Source of the DNA: Mycobacterium kubicae
GTDB taxonomy: Bacteria; Actinomycetota; Actinomycetes; Mycobacteriales; Mycobacteriaceae
Assembly: GCF_015689175.1 (NCBI RefSeq)
Contig: NZ_CP065047.1
Location: 620,001 to 684,000 of the forward strand
Direction of reading: 5' to 3'
DNA: 64,000 nucleotides
Position 1 is the stretch's first letter. The number at the start of each line of letters is the position of its first letter. Both the position numbers and the translations under genes were made by a program. Of this stretch, positions 55,131-63,908 are shown piece after piece. Under the pieces are notes generated by a model. The model ran no database searches and had not been told where the DNA came from. It worked only from the letters and a program-made list of their open reading frames with translations.

Positions 55131-57029
55131 ATGTACGACCCGCTGGGGTTGTCGATCGGGTCCACCAACCTGGTCGCGGCAGGTACCGGACGTGCTCCGG
55201 TTATCCGTCGCGCAGTGCTGACGCTGTACCCGCATTGCGCGCCGAAAATTGGTGTGTACGAGCAAGATCCGAGCTCGACCGGACCCGGCACACTGATGAG
55301 CGGCTTCGTCGAGCGCATCGGCGACTCTGTGGCGCTGGTGTCACCGGACGGATCCGCGCACGACCCCGACCTGCTGATGGTCGAAGCGTTGGACGCGATG
55401 GTGGTGTGCGTCGGTGCCGACGCCAGCTCGTCGGAGATCGTGATCGGCATTCCGGCGCATTGGCGGCCGGCAACGATTCAGGCGCTGCGCAACGGTTTAC
55501 GCACGCATGTCGGTTTCGTGCGCAGTGGCATGGCACCCCGGCTGGTGCCCGACTCGGTGACCGCGATGACCGCGGCCGACTCCGAGTTGACCCTGCCGCA
55601 AGACGGTGTGATCGGGTTGATCGACTTCGGCGGCACCGGCACATCGGTCACGCTGTTGGAGCGCAAGACCGATTTCGAACCCATTAGCGCCACAGTGCGT
55701 TACCGCGACTTCTCCGGCGAGGAGATCGACCAGGCCTTGCTGCAGCATGTGTTCGAAGAGATCGGTCACGGCGGTGACGCCGACGCGGCGAGCACCACCG
55801 CTTTGGGACGGTTGGCGCAACTCAAGGAGAACTGCCGGGAAGCCAAAGAGCGGTTGTCCACAGACGTGGTCACCCAACTCGCGGTCAACTTGCCCGGACG
55901 CAACCGGACATTGCAAGTGACGCGCGAGCAGCTGCAGGACCTCATACAAGACCGGCTGACCGGCTTCATCTACGCGTTCGACGACATGCTGGCCCGCAAC
56001 CACGCCGCCTTCGGCGATCTGGCCGCCGTGGTCACCGTCGGCGGTGGCGCCAGCATTCCGCTTGTCACCGAACGGCTTTCGGTGCACACTCGACGACCGG
56101 TCCTCACCGTGGCGCAGCCGGCCTGCGCGGCCGCGGCGGGCGCGTTGCTGCTGGCCGGCCGCGGCCGGGAGCTCAATTTCCACACCCGGGCCTCGATCGG
56201 CCTGGCGGTCGCCGCCGCGGGCGCTCCCTGCGCCGACATCCTCGAACTGCCGGCCGGTGAAGTCATGGTCATCGACCAGGATGCGCTCACCGAGCGGGAA
56301 TTGGCGTGGTCGCAGACCGAATTCCCGGTCGCAGCACCCCCGCCTCTCGTCGGGGACGCTTTCAGCGAAGAGGGTCCCTGCTTTTCGATGCGGCTGAACT
56401 TGATCGAGCCGCCCAAAGAACCGCCGTGGCGGCGCTTCCGGTTGTCACAGCTGCTGATCGGGGTGTGCGCCGTAGTGGCGGTGACGGCGATCGGCGGGGC
56501 GGCCATCACGTTGACCTCCCTCGAGCGCCAACAGGCGCCGCGAACGCCGACCGTTCCCACCGTCGCGCCGCTGCCGGCCCCGCCCAGCTCCATTGCGCCC
56601 AGTCCAGTCGCGCCGAGCGTCCTGGTGCCCAGTCCCGCAGAACCCAGTCCGGTCCCGCCGCCCCCCACCGAGGTGCCGGCCCCCAGCGCGGCGCCCCCTC
56701 CCTCCGTCGAGACGCCGCCCCCGCCGCCGCCGCCCCCGCCGCCGCGGACGACGACCAGGCCGCCGGTGGCCACCACGACTCCGCCGCCGACCCACACCAC
56801 GCCACCGACCACGACCATCACGACCACCGAGCGGCCGACGACCACCGAGCCGCCGCCGACCACCACCTCGACGGTGCAGATGACGACGCAGTGGTTGCAT
56901 CTGCCGCTGGTCCCGGTCCCGATCCCGGTCCCGGTGCCGGCCCCTGCGACTCCCACCCCGGCACCTCAGGCGCCGCTGGTGCCAGCTCCGGTGCAGCAGA
57001 ATCCGTTCATGTATCCCGGGGTTCAATAG
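55131..57029 (+). CDS. Hsp70/actin-like ATPase with Pro/Thr-rich extracellular tail (Rv0312-like)
   Basis: A 632-aa membrane protein. Residues 1-340 resemble an Hsp70-type nucleotide-binding domain (GLSIGSTNLVAAG, GLIDFGGTGTSVTLL, AVVTVGGGASIPLVTERL). One membrane helix follows near 445-465, then about 165 residues rich in Pro and Thr (runs of Pro near 545), ending LHLPLVPVPIPVP and a Gln/Pro tail. ATG at 55131 starts MYDPLGLSIG, the remembered start of Rv0312. It might sense or couple cytosolic nucleotide state to the cell wall. It is followed by a second protein with the same tail motif. Confidence 0.88.
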   Translation: MYDPLGLSIGSTNLVAAGTGRAPVIRRAVLTLYPHCAPKIGVYEQDPSSTGPGTLMSGFVERIGDSVALVSPDGSAHDPDLLMVEALDAMVVCVGADASSSEIVIGIPAHWRPATIQALRNGLRTHVGFVRSGMAPRLVPDSVTAMTAADSELTLPQDGVIGLIDFGGTGTSVTLLERKTDFEPISATVRYRDFSGEEIDQALLQHVFEEIGHGGDADAASTTALGRLAQLKENCREAKERLSTDVVTQLAVNLPGRNRTLQVTREQLQDLIQDRLTGFIYAFDDMLARNHAAFGDLAAVVTVGGGASIPLVTERLSVHTRRPVLTVAQPACAAAAGALLLAGRGRELNFHTRASIGLAVAAAGAPCADILELPAGEVMVIDQDALTERELAWSQTEFPVAAPPPLVGDAFSEEGPCFSMRLNLIEPPKEPPWRRFRLSQLLIGVCAVVAVTAIGGAAITLTSLERQQAPRTPTVPTVAPLPAPPSSIAPSPVAPSVLVPSPAEPSPVPPPPTEVPAPSAAPPPSVETPPPPPPPPPPRTTTRPPVATTTPPPTHTTPPTTTITTTERPTTTEPPPTTTSTVQMTTQWLHLPLVPVPIPVPVPAPATPTPAPQAPLVPAPVQQNPFMYPGVQ

Positions 57030-57038
57030 GGCATTTGC

Positions 57039-57056
57039 GCTCACCTTGCGGTGAGC
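57039..57056 (+). terminator. Hairpin after the Rv0312-like gene
   Basis: GCTCAC-CTTGCG-GTGAGC forms a 6-bp stem 9 bases beyond the stop codon. There is no T-tract. It may be a weak terminator or mRNA-end stabiliser. Confidence 0.4.
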
Positions 57057-57073
57057 TGTGAATCGCGTTAAAA

Positions 57074-57096
57074 CTCCAGCAAGCGATGCGCTGGAG
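57074..57096 (+). promoter_or_regulatory. Hairpin covering the ribosome site of the DUF7159 gene
   Basis: CTCCAGC (57074-57080) pairs perfectly with GCTGGAG (57090-57096). The second arm contains most of the ribosome site TGGAGGGG, 6 nt before the ATG at 57102. Folding would hide the site and could limit translation until opened, for example by coupling or a factor. Confidence 0.5.
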
Positions 57097-57101
57097 GGGT
57101 T

Positions 57102-58478
57102 ATGGACATCGTTCTTGGGGTCTGTGTGGAGGCCGCGGCGGTGCGTCTGGTGTTGATCGAGGGGCAGAACGCCGACGGGGTCACCGTGGAAGAAGAGAAG
57201 ATCGAGGTGGCGCAGGACGCGGGGGCGTCCGGCGCGGCCGCTGCGGCCCTTGCCGCCATCGTCGGCACCCGGGAAGGCGCGACCGAGGGCGGCTACCAAC
57301 TGACGTCGATCGGGGCGACCTGGACCCATCCCGACCAGGTCGCGCCGTTGCGCGCGCAGCTGGCCCAGCACGACGCGGGCAGCGTCATGCTGGTCTCGCC
57401 GTTGCTGGCGGCCGCCGCGCTGGCGCAGACCGTGGGGGCGGCGCTGGACTACGACCACATCGCGTTGGTCTTCGTGGAGTCCGGTGCCGCGACGCTGGCG
57501 GTCGTGGACACCGGCGACGGCTCCATCGTCGACCTGCACCGCCGATCCGTGGGTGGCGCGCGCAGCGCGCAGGCCGCCGAACTGGCCACCATGGTGGCCG
57601 GTCTGGATGCCCCCCGATCACGCGCCAAGGGTGTGTTCCTGGTCGGCTGTGGAGTCGACATCGTGGGCATCAAGCCGGCACTGGAAGCCGCGACGTCGCT
57701 GGTGGTGTCGGTTCCCGAGGAGCCGGACCTGGCGTTGGCCCGCGGGGCGGCGTTGGCCTCAGCCAACGCGCCGCTGTTCGCCGCCTCGACAGCCGCGCTG
57801 GCATACGCACTGGACCCGGGTACCGGCGAGGTCAGCACCCGCGGCCTGAGCCCCACCTACCTCGACGTGTGCGCCACCGCCGAAGCCGGCGCCGGAGCGC
57901 TGGCCTACAGCGCTGTTGACGACGAGACCGACGAATACCGGCCGGGCGCGTCGCGGCGCCGGCCGATGGCGCTGGCGGCGGGCGCCATGGGCGGCATCGC
58001 GGTGGTGATCGGCGCTGCCCTGGTGGTGTCGCTGGCGTCCGACGTCCGGCCCGCCGCTACCCACCCCAGCCAGCGGGAAAGTGTGCAACTGCCCGCCGTC
58101 AGTTCCACCCCCGCCCCGCCGGCGCCCGTCGCCGAAGCGGCCGCCCCGCCGGCCGTCGAGCCGCCCCCGGCCCGGCAGCCCGCGCCGCCGCAGACGGTCA
58201 CCCAGCCACCACCGCAGACGGTGGTCAACATGGCACCACCACAACAACCGCGTCGGGCTCCGAGCCGGCAGGCGCCGGCCCCTGTGCAACAGGCCCCGCC
58301 GGCGGCCACCACACCACCAGCGGCACCCCCGGCGCCCCCACCGCCGGCGGTCGCGCCGCCGCCCTCACCGGTCATGACGATGTATCTGCACCTGCCCTTC
58401 GTCAGCGTCCCGATTCCGATCAACCCGCCACCGCCCCCCGCGCCGCCGGCACCCGCGCAGGAGGCGCCGGCGCCATAG
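57102..58478 (+). CDS. DUF7159-type membrane protein with Pro-rich tail
   Basis: A 458-aa protein beginning MDIVLGVCVEAAAVRLVLIE, the opening of a mycobacterial family with a degenerate actin/Hsp70-like N-terminal domain. One membrane helix lies near 290-310. The C-terminal 150 residues are Pro-, Ala- and Gln-rich and contain LHLPFVSVPIPINPP, nearly the same motif that ends the gene before it. GGAGGGG lies before the ATG but in a hairpin. The two genes may encode partners. Confidence 0.85.
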   Translation: MDIVLGVCVEAAAVRLVLIEGQNADGVTVEEEKIEVAQDAGASGAAAAALAAIVGTREGATEGGYQLTSIGATWTHPDQVAPLRAQLAQHDAGSVMLVSPLLAAAALAQTVGAALDYDHIALVFVESGAATLAVVDTGDGSIVDLHRRSVGGARSAQAAELATMVAGLDAPRSRAKGVFLVGCGVDIVGIKPALEAATSLVVSVPEEPDLALARGAALASANAPLFAASTAALAYALDPGTGEVSTRGLSPTYLDVCATAEAGAGALAYSAVDDETDEYRPGASRRRPMALAAGAMGGIAVVIGAALVVSLASDVRPAATHPSQRESVQLPAVSSTPAPPAPVAEAAAPPAVEPPPARQPAPPQTVTQPPPQTVVNMAPPQQPRRAPSRQAPAPVQQAPPAATTPPAAPPAPPPPAVAPPPSPVMTMYLHLPFVSVPIPINPPPPPAPPAPAQEAPAP

Positions 58479-58540
58479 CGTGGCGGAGCGGTCGACCAGA
58501 GCGCACACTGGGCAGTAACGGTATGAACAAGGAGGCCGGT

Positions 58541-58951
58541 GTGGGTGAGTACGGTCCGTTCGGATTCGATCCCGACGACATCGATCGAGTGATCAGGGAA
58601 GGCAGCGAGGGACTGCGCGACGCCTTCGAACGAATCAGCAGGTTCGTCAGCGCCCCCGGCGGTCGCGGCGGGTGGTCGTTCCTGTTCGAGGAGCCGGGCC
58701 GCCGCGCGCGGCCCCAGCCGGAGACCACCGGCGAGACCGGCGACGGGGTGTGGGCGATCTACACCGTCGACGACGACGGCAATGCCCGCGTCGAACAGGT
58801 CTATGCGACCGAGTTGGACGCCCTGCGCGCGAACAAGAACAACACCGACCCCAAGCGCAAAGTCCGCTTCCTGCCCTACGGCATTGCGGTCAGCGTCCTG
58901 GACGATTTGCCCGACGATCCGCCCGGTGATCCGTCCGACCAGCCCACATAA
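58541..58951 (+). CDS. Conserved hypothetical protein (Rv0313-like)
   Basis: A 136-aa acidic cytosolic protein. GTG at 58541 follows a perfect AAGGAGG (58529-58535) and starts VGEYGPFGFDPDD, matching Rv0313; an ATG at 58523 lies before the ribosome site. Conserved core: VWAIYTVDDDGNARVEQVY and NTDPKRKVRFLPYGIAVSV. No function known. It is 62 bp after the DUF7159 gene and probably in its operon. Confidence 0.87.
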   Translation: MGEYGPFGFDPDDIDRVIREGSEGLRDAFERISRFVSAPGGRGGWSFLFEEPGRRARPQPETTGETGDGVWAIYTVDDDGNARVEQVYATELDALRANKNNTDPKRKVRFLPYGIAVSVLDDLPDDPPGDPSDQPT

Positions 58952-58974
58952 GGGCGTAAGCGGCCTATTCTCTG

Positions 58975-61900
58975 TTGATTGTGGCCGCCACGTCGTCCGT
59001 ATGTCGTTCCTGCGGCGCGGAACCGCGCAAAGGGGCGCGGTTCTGTGATGCCTGCGGATCGCCTCTGACGGTCGTCGTCGACCCGGCCGAATACAAGCAG
59101 GTGACGGTCCTGTTCGCCGATGTCGTGCGGTCGATGGACATCGCCGCGGCGCTGGGTCCCGAGCGGCTGCGCGAGGTGATGACCCAATTGGTCGATCAGA
59201 CGGCGGCCGTGGTGCAGCGTTACGGCGGCACCGTGGACAAGTTCACCGGCGACGGCATCATGGCGCTGTTCGGTGCGCCGATCACCTTGGAAGACCACGC
59301 TTTTCGCGCGTGCCTGGCGGCGCTGGACATTCAGCAGGTGGCCCAGGAGCTGGCGGTCGAAGTCGCGCGCCGCGACGGGATCGAGCTGCGCTTGCGTGTC
59401 GGGCTGAATTCCGGCCAGGTCATCGCCGGTGAAGTCGGCGCCGCCCACCTCGGCTACACCGCGGTCGGTGAGCAGGTCGGGATGGCCCAGCGGATGGAGT
59501 CGGTGGCACCTGCGGGCGGCGTCATGCTCAGCGAGTCGACGGCGCGATTGGTGGAGGCGCGCGTCATGCTCAGCGAGCCGGAGACCGTGCGCATCAAGGG
59601 CTCGACCACCGGCATCCCGGCCCGCCGGTTGCTGGCCGTCGACTTGGAATGCCGCCGCAAACCGCGCCACGAATCCCGACTTGTCGGGCGCCAGGCAGAG
59701 ATCGACGCCGTCGAGGAGTTGCTGAACCAGGCCGCCGGGGGCGCCGGAACCATCATCACGGTCTCCGGTCGCCCGGGCGTCGGCAAGACGAGGCTGGCGC
59801 GGGAGGCGATCGCCAAGGCGACCGGCCTCGGTTTCGACGTGTTCGTCACCTACTGCGAGTCCCACACCCGCGACATCCCGTTCCATGTCATGTCACGGCT
59901 GCTGCGGTCGGCGTTCGCCATCGGCGACCTGACGGCCGAGCAGGCGCGGGCGCGCGTGCGCGGCAAGATGATCGAGGCCAGCGCCGAGCACCTGGCTTCC
60001 CTCGACGACGTACTCGGCATCCGCGACGCCTCCGAACCGCTGCCCGACATCAGCCCCGATGCCCGGCGCCGGCACCTGATGGGGCTGGTCACCACCGTCG
60101 CGCTGGCACGGCCGCAGCCCGCCCTCTACATCATCGAGGACGTGCAGTGGATCGACTGCGTCAGTGAGTCGCTGCTGGCTGACTTCGCCGCCGCGGTGCC
60201 CAGGATGCGGGCCACGCTGCTGATCATCCATCGGCCGGAGTATTCCGGTGTCTTGTCGAAATTAGCTGGTGGGCAACACTTCACGCTTTCGCCATTGAGC
60301 GATTCGCACGTCACGGAGTTGATCACCGAACTGCTGGGCGATGACCCGTCGGTGCGGAACCTGACGGGGGTGATCACCGAACGGGCGGCGGGCATTCCGT
60401 TCGCCGCGGAGGAGATCGTGCGCGATCTGGTGGAGCGCGGTGAACTGCAGGGCAGTCCGGGCGCGTATCGCTGCCTGCGCGAGATCCGCGACATTCACGT
60501 GCCGGCCAGCCTGCAGGCGATCATCGGTGCCCGCATCGACCGCCTCGGCGCCACGGCCAAGCGCACATTGAACGCGGCGGCGGTCATCGGCGCCCGGTTC
60601 GACATGCATCTGCTCGAAGCAATACTGGAGACAACCAATATCCCACCGCTGGTGGAGGCGGAGTTGGTCGAGCAGGTCGGCTTCACCCCACACGCCACCT
60701 GTGCCTTCTGTCATCCGCTGATTCAAGCGGTGGCCTACGAATCACAGTTGAAGGGCGGACGCTCGGAGCTGCACCGCCGGGTGGCTGCGGTGATGCAACG
60801 GACCCGCGGCCACTTCACCGGCCAAGAGGCCGCCATCGTGGCCACCCAATACGCCGCGGCCGGTGAATTGCGCGACGCGTTCGACTGGCACATGCAGGCG
60901 GCGACTTGGTACGGCGCGCGCGACATCCAGGCCGCCCGGGACAGCTGGCAGCAGGCGCAGCGCGTCGCCGACCGCCTTCCCGACGACGAGCCCGACCGGC
61001 TCGCCATGCGTATCGCTCCGCGAGCCTTGTTGTGCGGCAGCGCTTTCCAAGTCGGCGGGACACCCGCCGACACCGGTTTCGAGGAATTGCGCGAGCTGAC
61101 CACGGCCGCTGGGGACAAGAGGTCGCTGGCGTTGGGCATGGCGGGTTACCTCACCACCCTGGCGTTCAACTCCCAGCACCGCAAGGCGGCGCAGCAGGCA
61201 TCGGAATTCGCGACGCTCGTGGAGTCGATCGGCGATCCGGCGATGACGGTCGGACTGTTTTACGCTGCGGCGCAAGCCAAGTGGGAAGCCGGTGAGGCGA
61301 GCGAAAGCCTGCGGTTGACCCAGCGCGTCATCGACACCGCCGGCGGTGACCCGACCATGGGTGATTTCATCATCGGCTCGCCGCTGGCATGGGCGCTGAC
61401 GGTCAAGGGTGCGGCCCGAATGTTTCTGGGACAGCCCGGTTGGCGCGACGACATGGAAGCCGGCATCGCCATGGCGCTGTCGGTGGATCCGGCCGCCCCT
61501 CCGTTCGTGCATCTCTACAAATACGCGGCTGCGGTGCAGAACTGCGCCGTGCTGCCCAATGAGCGCGATGTCGCCGAGGCGGAGGAGTCGCTGGCGGCCG
61601 CACAACGATCCGGCAACAACGTCGCGCTGGCCTACGCGCTGCTCAACCGCGCCACCACGCTGATCCACAGCGACAACCGGGAAGCCGGTTTCGGCTTCCT
61701 GCAACAGGCGCAGCGCATATTCGTCGAACAGAAGCTCATCGTGACACTGCAGCGCATGTGTGACATCGAAGTGGCCCGGGAGCGGGCCCGGGTCGGGGAC
61801 CTCGATGGTGGAATCGCTTTGGCGGCATCGGTTCTCGACGAACAATTCGAGACAGGCGAGATGATCTTCCGCGGCCCTGCCACCACGGTGCTGGTTGAGG

Positions 61901-62145
61901 CGCTGTTGTCGCGGGGGTCCGACGAGGACTTCGAGCACGCGCAGCGCGCGGTCGACCGGCTGGCGGCCGTGCCGACCGAGCCGGGGTTCGTGTTGCACGA
62001 ATTGCCGGTGCTGCGGCTACAGGCGCTGCTGTGCCGGTCGCGCGGCAACGAAGCCGGGTATCGAGAGTTCGTGCACCGCTTCCGGACCCAGGCGATAGCA
62101 GCCGAATTCGAAGGGGCGCGCGCGCAGGCCGAATCGATGGCCTGA
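58975..62145 (+). CDS. Zinc-ribbon/class III cyclase/AAA ATPase/TPR protein
   Basis: A 1,056-aa signalling protein. Order: zinc ribbon (CRSCG and CDACG, residues 10-30); class III nucleotide-cyclase domain (about 40-220) with metal Asp in VLFADVVRS and DKFTGDGIM; AAA_16-type ATPase with Walker A GRPGVGKTR (near 268) and Walker B YIIEDVQWID; then TPR-like helices to the end. The cyclase motif reads YTAVGEQVGMAQRME: the usual transition-state Asn is Gly and the substrate-specifying Asp is Thr, though the Arg remains, so catalysis is doubtful. There is no LuxR domain. TTG at 58975 or GTG at 58981. Not recalled at this position in M. tuberculosis. Confidence 0.87.
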   Translation: MIVAATSSVCRSCGAEPRKGARFCDACGSPLTVVVDPAEYKQVTVLFADVVRSMDIAAALGPERLREVMTQLVDQTAAVVQRYGGTVDKFTGDGIMALFGAPITLEDHAFRACLAALDIQQVAQELAVEVARRDGIELRLRVGLNSGQVIAGEVGAAHLGYTAVGEQVGMAQRMESVAPAGGVMLSESTARLVEARVMLSEPETVRIKGSTTGIPARRLLAVDLECRRKPRHESRLVGRQAEIDAVEELLNQAAGGAGTIITVSGRPGVGKTRLAREAIAKATGLGFDVFVTYCESHTRDIPFHVMSRLLRSAFAIGDLTAEQARARVRGKMIEASAEHLASLDDVLGIRDASEPLPDISPDARRRHLMGLVTTVALARPQPALYIIEDVQWIDCVSESLLADFAAAVPRMRATLLIIHRPEYSGVLSKLAGGQHFTLSPLSDSHVTELITELLGDDPSVRNLTGVITERAAGIPFAAEEIVRDLVERGELQGSPGAYRCLREIRDIHVPASLQAIIGARIDRLGATAKRTLNAAAVIGARFDMHLLEAILETTNIPPLVEAELVEQVGFTPHATCAFCHPLIQAVAYESQLKGGRSELHRRVAAVMQRTRGHFTGQEAAIVATQYAAAGELRDAFDWHMQAATWYGARDIQAARDSWQQAQRVADRLPDDEPDRLAMRIAPRALLCGSAFQVGGTPADTGFEELRELTTAAGDKRSLALGMAGYLTTLAFNSQHRKAAQQASEFATLVESIGDPAMTVGLFYAAAQAKWEAGEASESLRLTQRVIDTAGGDPTMGDFIIGSPLAWALTVKGAARMFLGQPGWRDDMEAGIAMALSVDPAAPPFVHLYKYAAAVQNCAVLPNERDVAEAEESLAAAQRSGNNVALAYALLNRATTLIHSDNREAGFGFLQQAQRIFVEQKLIVTLQRMCDIEVARERARVGDLDGGIALAASVLDEQFETGEMIFRGPATTVLVEALLSRGSDEDFEHAQRAVDRLAAVPTEPGFVLHELPVLRLQALLCRSRGNEAGYREFVHRFRTQAIAAEFEGARAQAESMA

Positions 62146-62155
62146 TCGCCCGATA

Positions 62156-62833
62156 TCAGCCCTGCTCGATCGTGTTGGAGCCGCCGGGGTTACTGATTTT
62201 CGGCGAGCCGGAGTGGTAGGTGATTTTGTTGTTCATGCCGGCTGCCGTGATGGTGTCGGCGGCGTCGACGGTGATGACGTTGTTCATCCCCGACACGCTG
62301 ATCTTGGTGCAGTGACCGCTGATCACAACGGTATTGGACATGCCGGTGATGCTCACGACGCTGTCGTTGCAGGCGAGATTTCTGTTCTCGTTCATGCCCG
62401 TGACGGTCAGACTCTCCCCGCGTTTCGCGGTGGTGCTCGGTGCGGCACTGCCCGGCGGGCTGCTGAGCATCGAGGTGCTGTCGCTGGGCGGAGTGACGAC
62501 GATGTCGGCGCGGTGCAGTTGCCGCGAGGCGTAGAGGGCGATGGCGCCGACCCCGACCAACACGCCAACGATGAAGAGCGCGGCCAGAATCCAGAACACT
62601 CGCGAACCCGAGGACGAGCGCGGCGTCGCCCCGGGAAAGGGGCTGCCGTAGCCGTACGAGGGCGGTGGTGCCAGCTGTCCCGGCGGTGGCGGCACCGGAC
62701 CGGGCGGCGGCGGGACAGGCCCCGGTGGGGGTCGGTAGCCGCCCGCACCGCCCAGCTCTGAGGCGTGCGCCGCGTCGGCCAGCGGCTGTTCGAGCTGCCG
62801 GATCCGAAGTTCGGGATCATCCTCTGGATTCAT
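62156..62833 (-). CDS. DUF3060 membrane-anchored protein (Rv0314c-like)
   Basis: A 225-aa protein with a Pro/Gly-rich cytosolic N-terminus (residues 30-60; PPPGPVPPPP repeats), one membrane helix near 83-105, and an extracellular DUF3060 domain made of short beta-helix-like repeats (SITGMSNTVVISG, SVSGMNNVITVD, TAAGMNNKITYH). Two Cys in NLACNDS and SGHCTKI could form a disulfide. ATG at 62833. It converges on the cyclase/ATPase gene with 10 bp between stops. Confidence 0.87.
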   Translation of the reverse strand: MNPEDDPELRIRQLEQPLADAAHASELGGAGGYRPPPGPVPPPPGPVPPPPGQLAPPPSYGYGSPFPGATPRSSSGSRVFWILAALFIVGVLVGVGAIALYASRQLHRADIVVTPPSDSTSMLSSPPGSAAPSTTAKRGESLTVTGMNENRNLACNDSVVSITGMSNTVVISGHCTKISVSGMNNVITVDAADTITAAGMNNKITYHSGSPKISNPGGSNTIEQG

Positions 62834-62879
62834 GAACAGATGCTCCCATACCGGCATCGATGCCGAATAGGCTCGCAGC

Positions 62880-63893
62880 GTGCCTGAATTGTTGAACCGC
62901 CAGATTCTCTTGCGTCGTCGGCCGACCGGACTGGTGGCACCCGATGACACCGAGATGGTCACCGCGCCGGCGCCCGAGCCTGCCGACGGTGAGGCGTTGC
63001 TGCGTACCACCTACGTGGGCATCGACGCCGCCGCCCGCACCTGGCTGGACGACCAGCCCAGCTACCTTCCGCCCGTGGGGCTGGGTGAGGTCATCCGAGC
63101 GGCCGGGATCGGCGAGGTCGTCGCATCCCGGTGTGACGCCTACGCCGTCGGCGACATCGTCACCACACTCACCGGATTCCAGGAGTACGTCTTGATCCGC
63201 GATGACGTCTTCAGCACGCCCATCCCCGGTGAGGACGATCAGCTGGCGATCATGTCGGTGTACGGGCCCACAGGAGCCACCGCCTACTTCGGGATGACCG
63301 ACATCGGTCGGCCGCAGCCCGGTGAGACGGTGGTGGTCTCGGCGGCCGCCGGTGCCACCGGGTCGGTGGCCGGACAGATCGCCAAGATCGCCGGAGCGCG
63401 GGTGGTGGGGATCGCCGGCGGACCACAGAAGTGCCGGGCGGTGGTGGAGGAGTTCGGCTTTGACGCGTGCATCGATTACAAGGCCGGTGACCTGGCGGCC
63501 GCGCTCAAGGAGCACTGCCCCAAGCGGGTCGACGTCTACTTCGACAATGTCGGCGGCCCGATCCTCGACGCGGTATTGGGCCGCCTGGCGCACAAGGCGC
63601 GGGTGGTGTTGTGCGGCGTCATCTCCAGCTACTTGACCGGTGAGCATCCCGGGCCGGCCAACTATGTGAACCTGCTCGCCAAAACGGCTTTGATGCAAGG
63701 CTTTAACGCGCTGGACCAGTGGGGCCGCTTCGATGAGGCGTTCGCCAACCTGCGGCAATGGGAGGCCGAGGGTCGGCTCCGGCACCGGCAAACCATCTTT
63801 GACGGCATCGAATCCTGCGTCGACGCTCTCAACGGGCTGTTCACCGGCGCCAACATCGGCAAGACGCTGGTCAAGATCAGCGAACCCAGCTGA
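62880..63893 (+). CDS. MDR-family NADP-dependent oxidoreductase (CurA/leukotriene-B4-DH type)
   Basis: A 337-aa zinc-independent medium-chain reductase. The nucleotide-binding loop is SAAAGATGSVAGQIAK, followed by KCRAVVEEFGFDACIDYK and VDVYFDNVGGPILDAVL, typical of enoyl/quinone reductases that reduce alpha,beta-unsaturated ketones or aldehydes. GTG at 62880. It is divergent from the DUF3060 gene with 46 bp between starts. Substrate unknown. Confidence 0.9.
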   Translation: MPELLNRQILLRRRPTGLVAPDDTEMVTAPAPEPADGEALLRTTYVGIDAAARTWLDDQPSYLPPVGLGEVIRAAGIGEVVASRCDAYAVGDIVTTLTGFQEYVLIRDDVFSTPIPGEDDQLAIMSVYGPTGATAYFGMTDIGRPQPGETVVVSAAAGATGSVAGQIAKIAGARVVGIAGGPQKCRAVVEEFGFDACIDYKAGDLAAALKEHCPKRVDVYFDNVGGPILDAVLGRLAHKARVVLCGVISSYLTGEHPGPANYVNLLAKTALMQGFNALDQWGRFDEAFANLRQWEAEGRLRHRQTIFDGIESCVDALNGLFTGANIGKTLVKISEPS

Positions 63894-63908
63894 TATCGTC
63901 TGCTGCTT

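Noticed and set aside
56600..56900. Proline/threonine codon runs as a possible repeat element or recombination site
   Set aside because: The repeats follow the reading frame and encode a linker in the Rv0312-like protein; no flanking duplication was seen.
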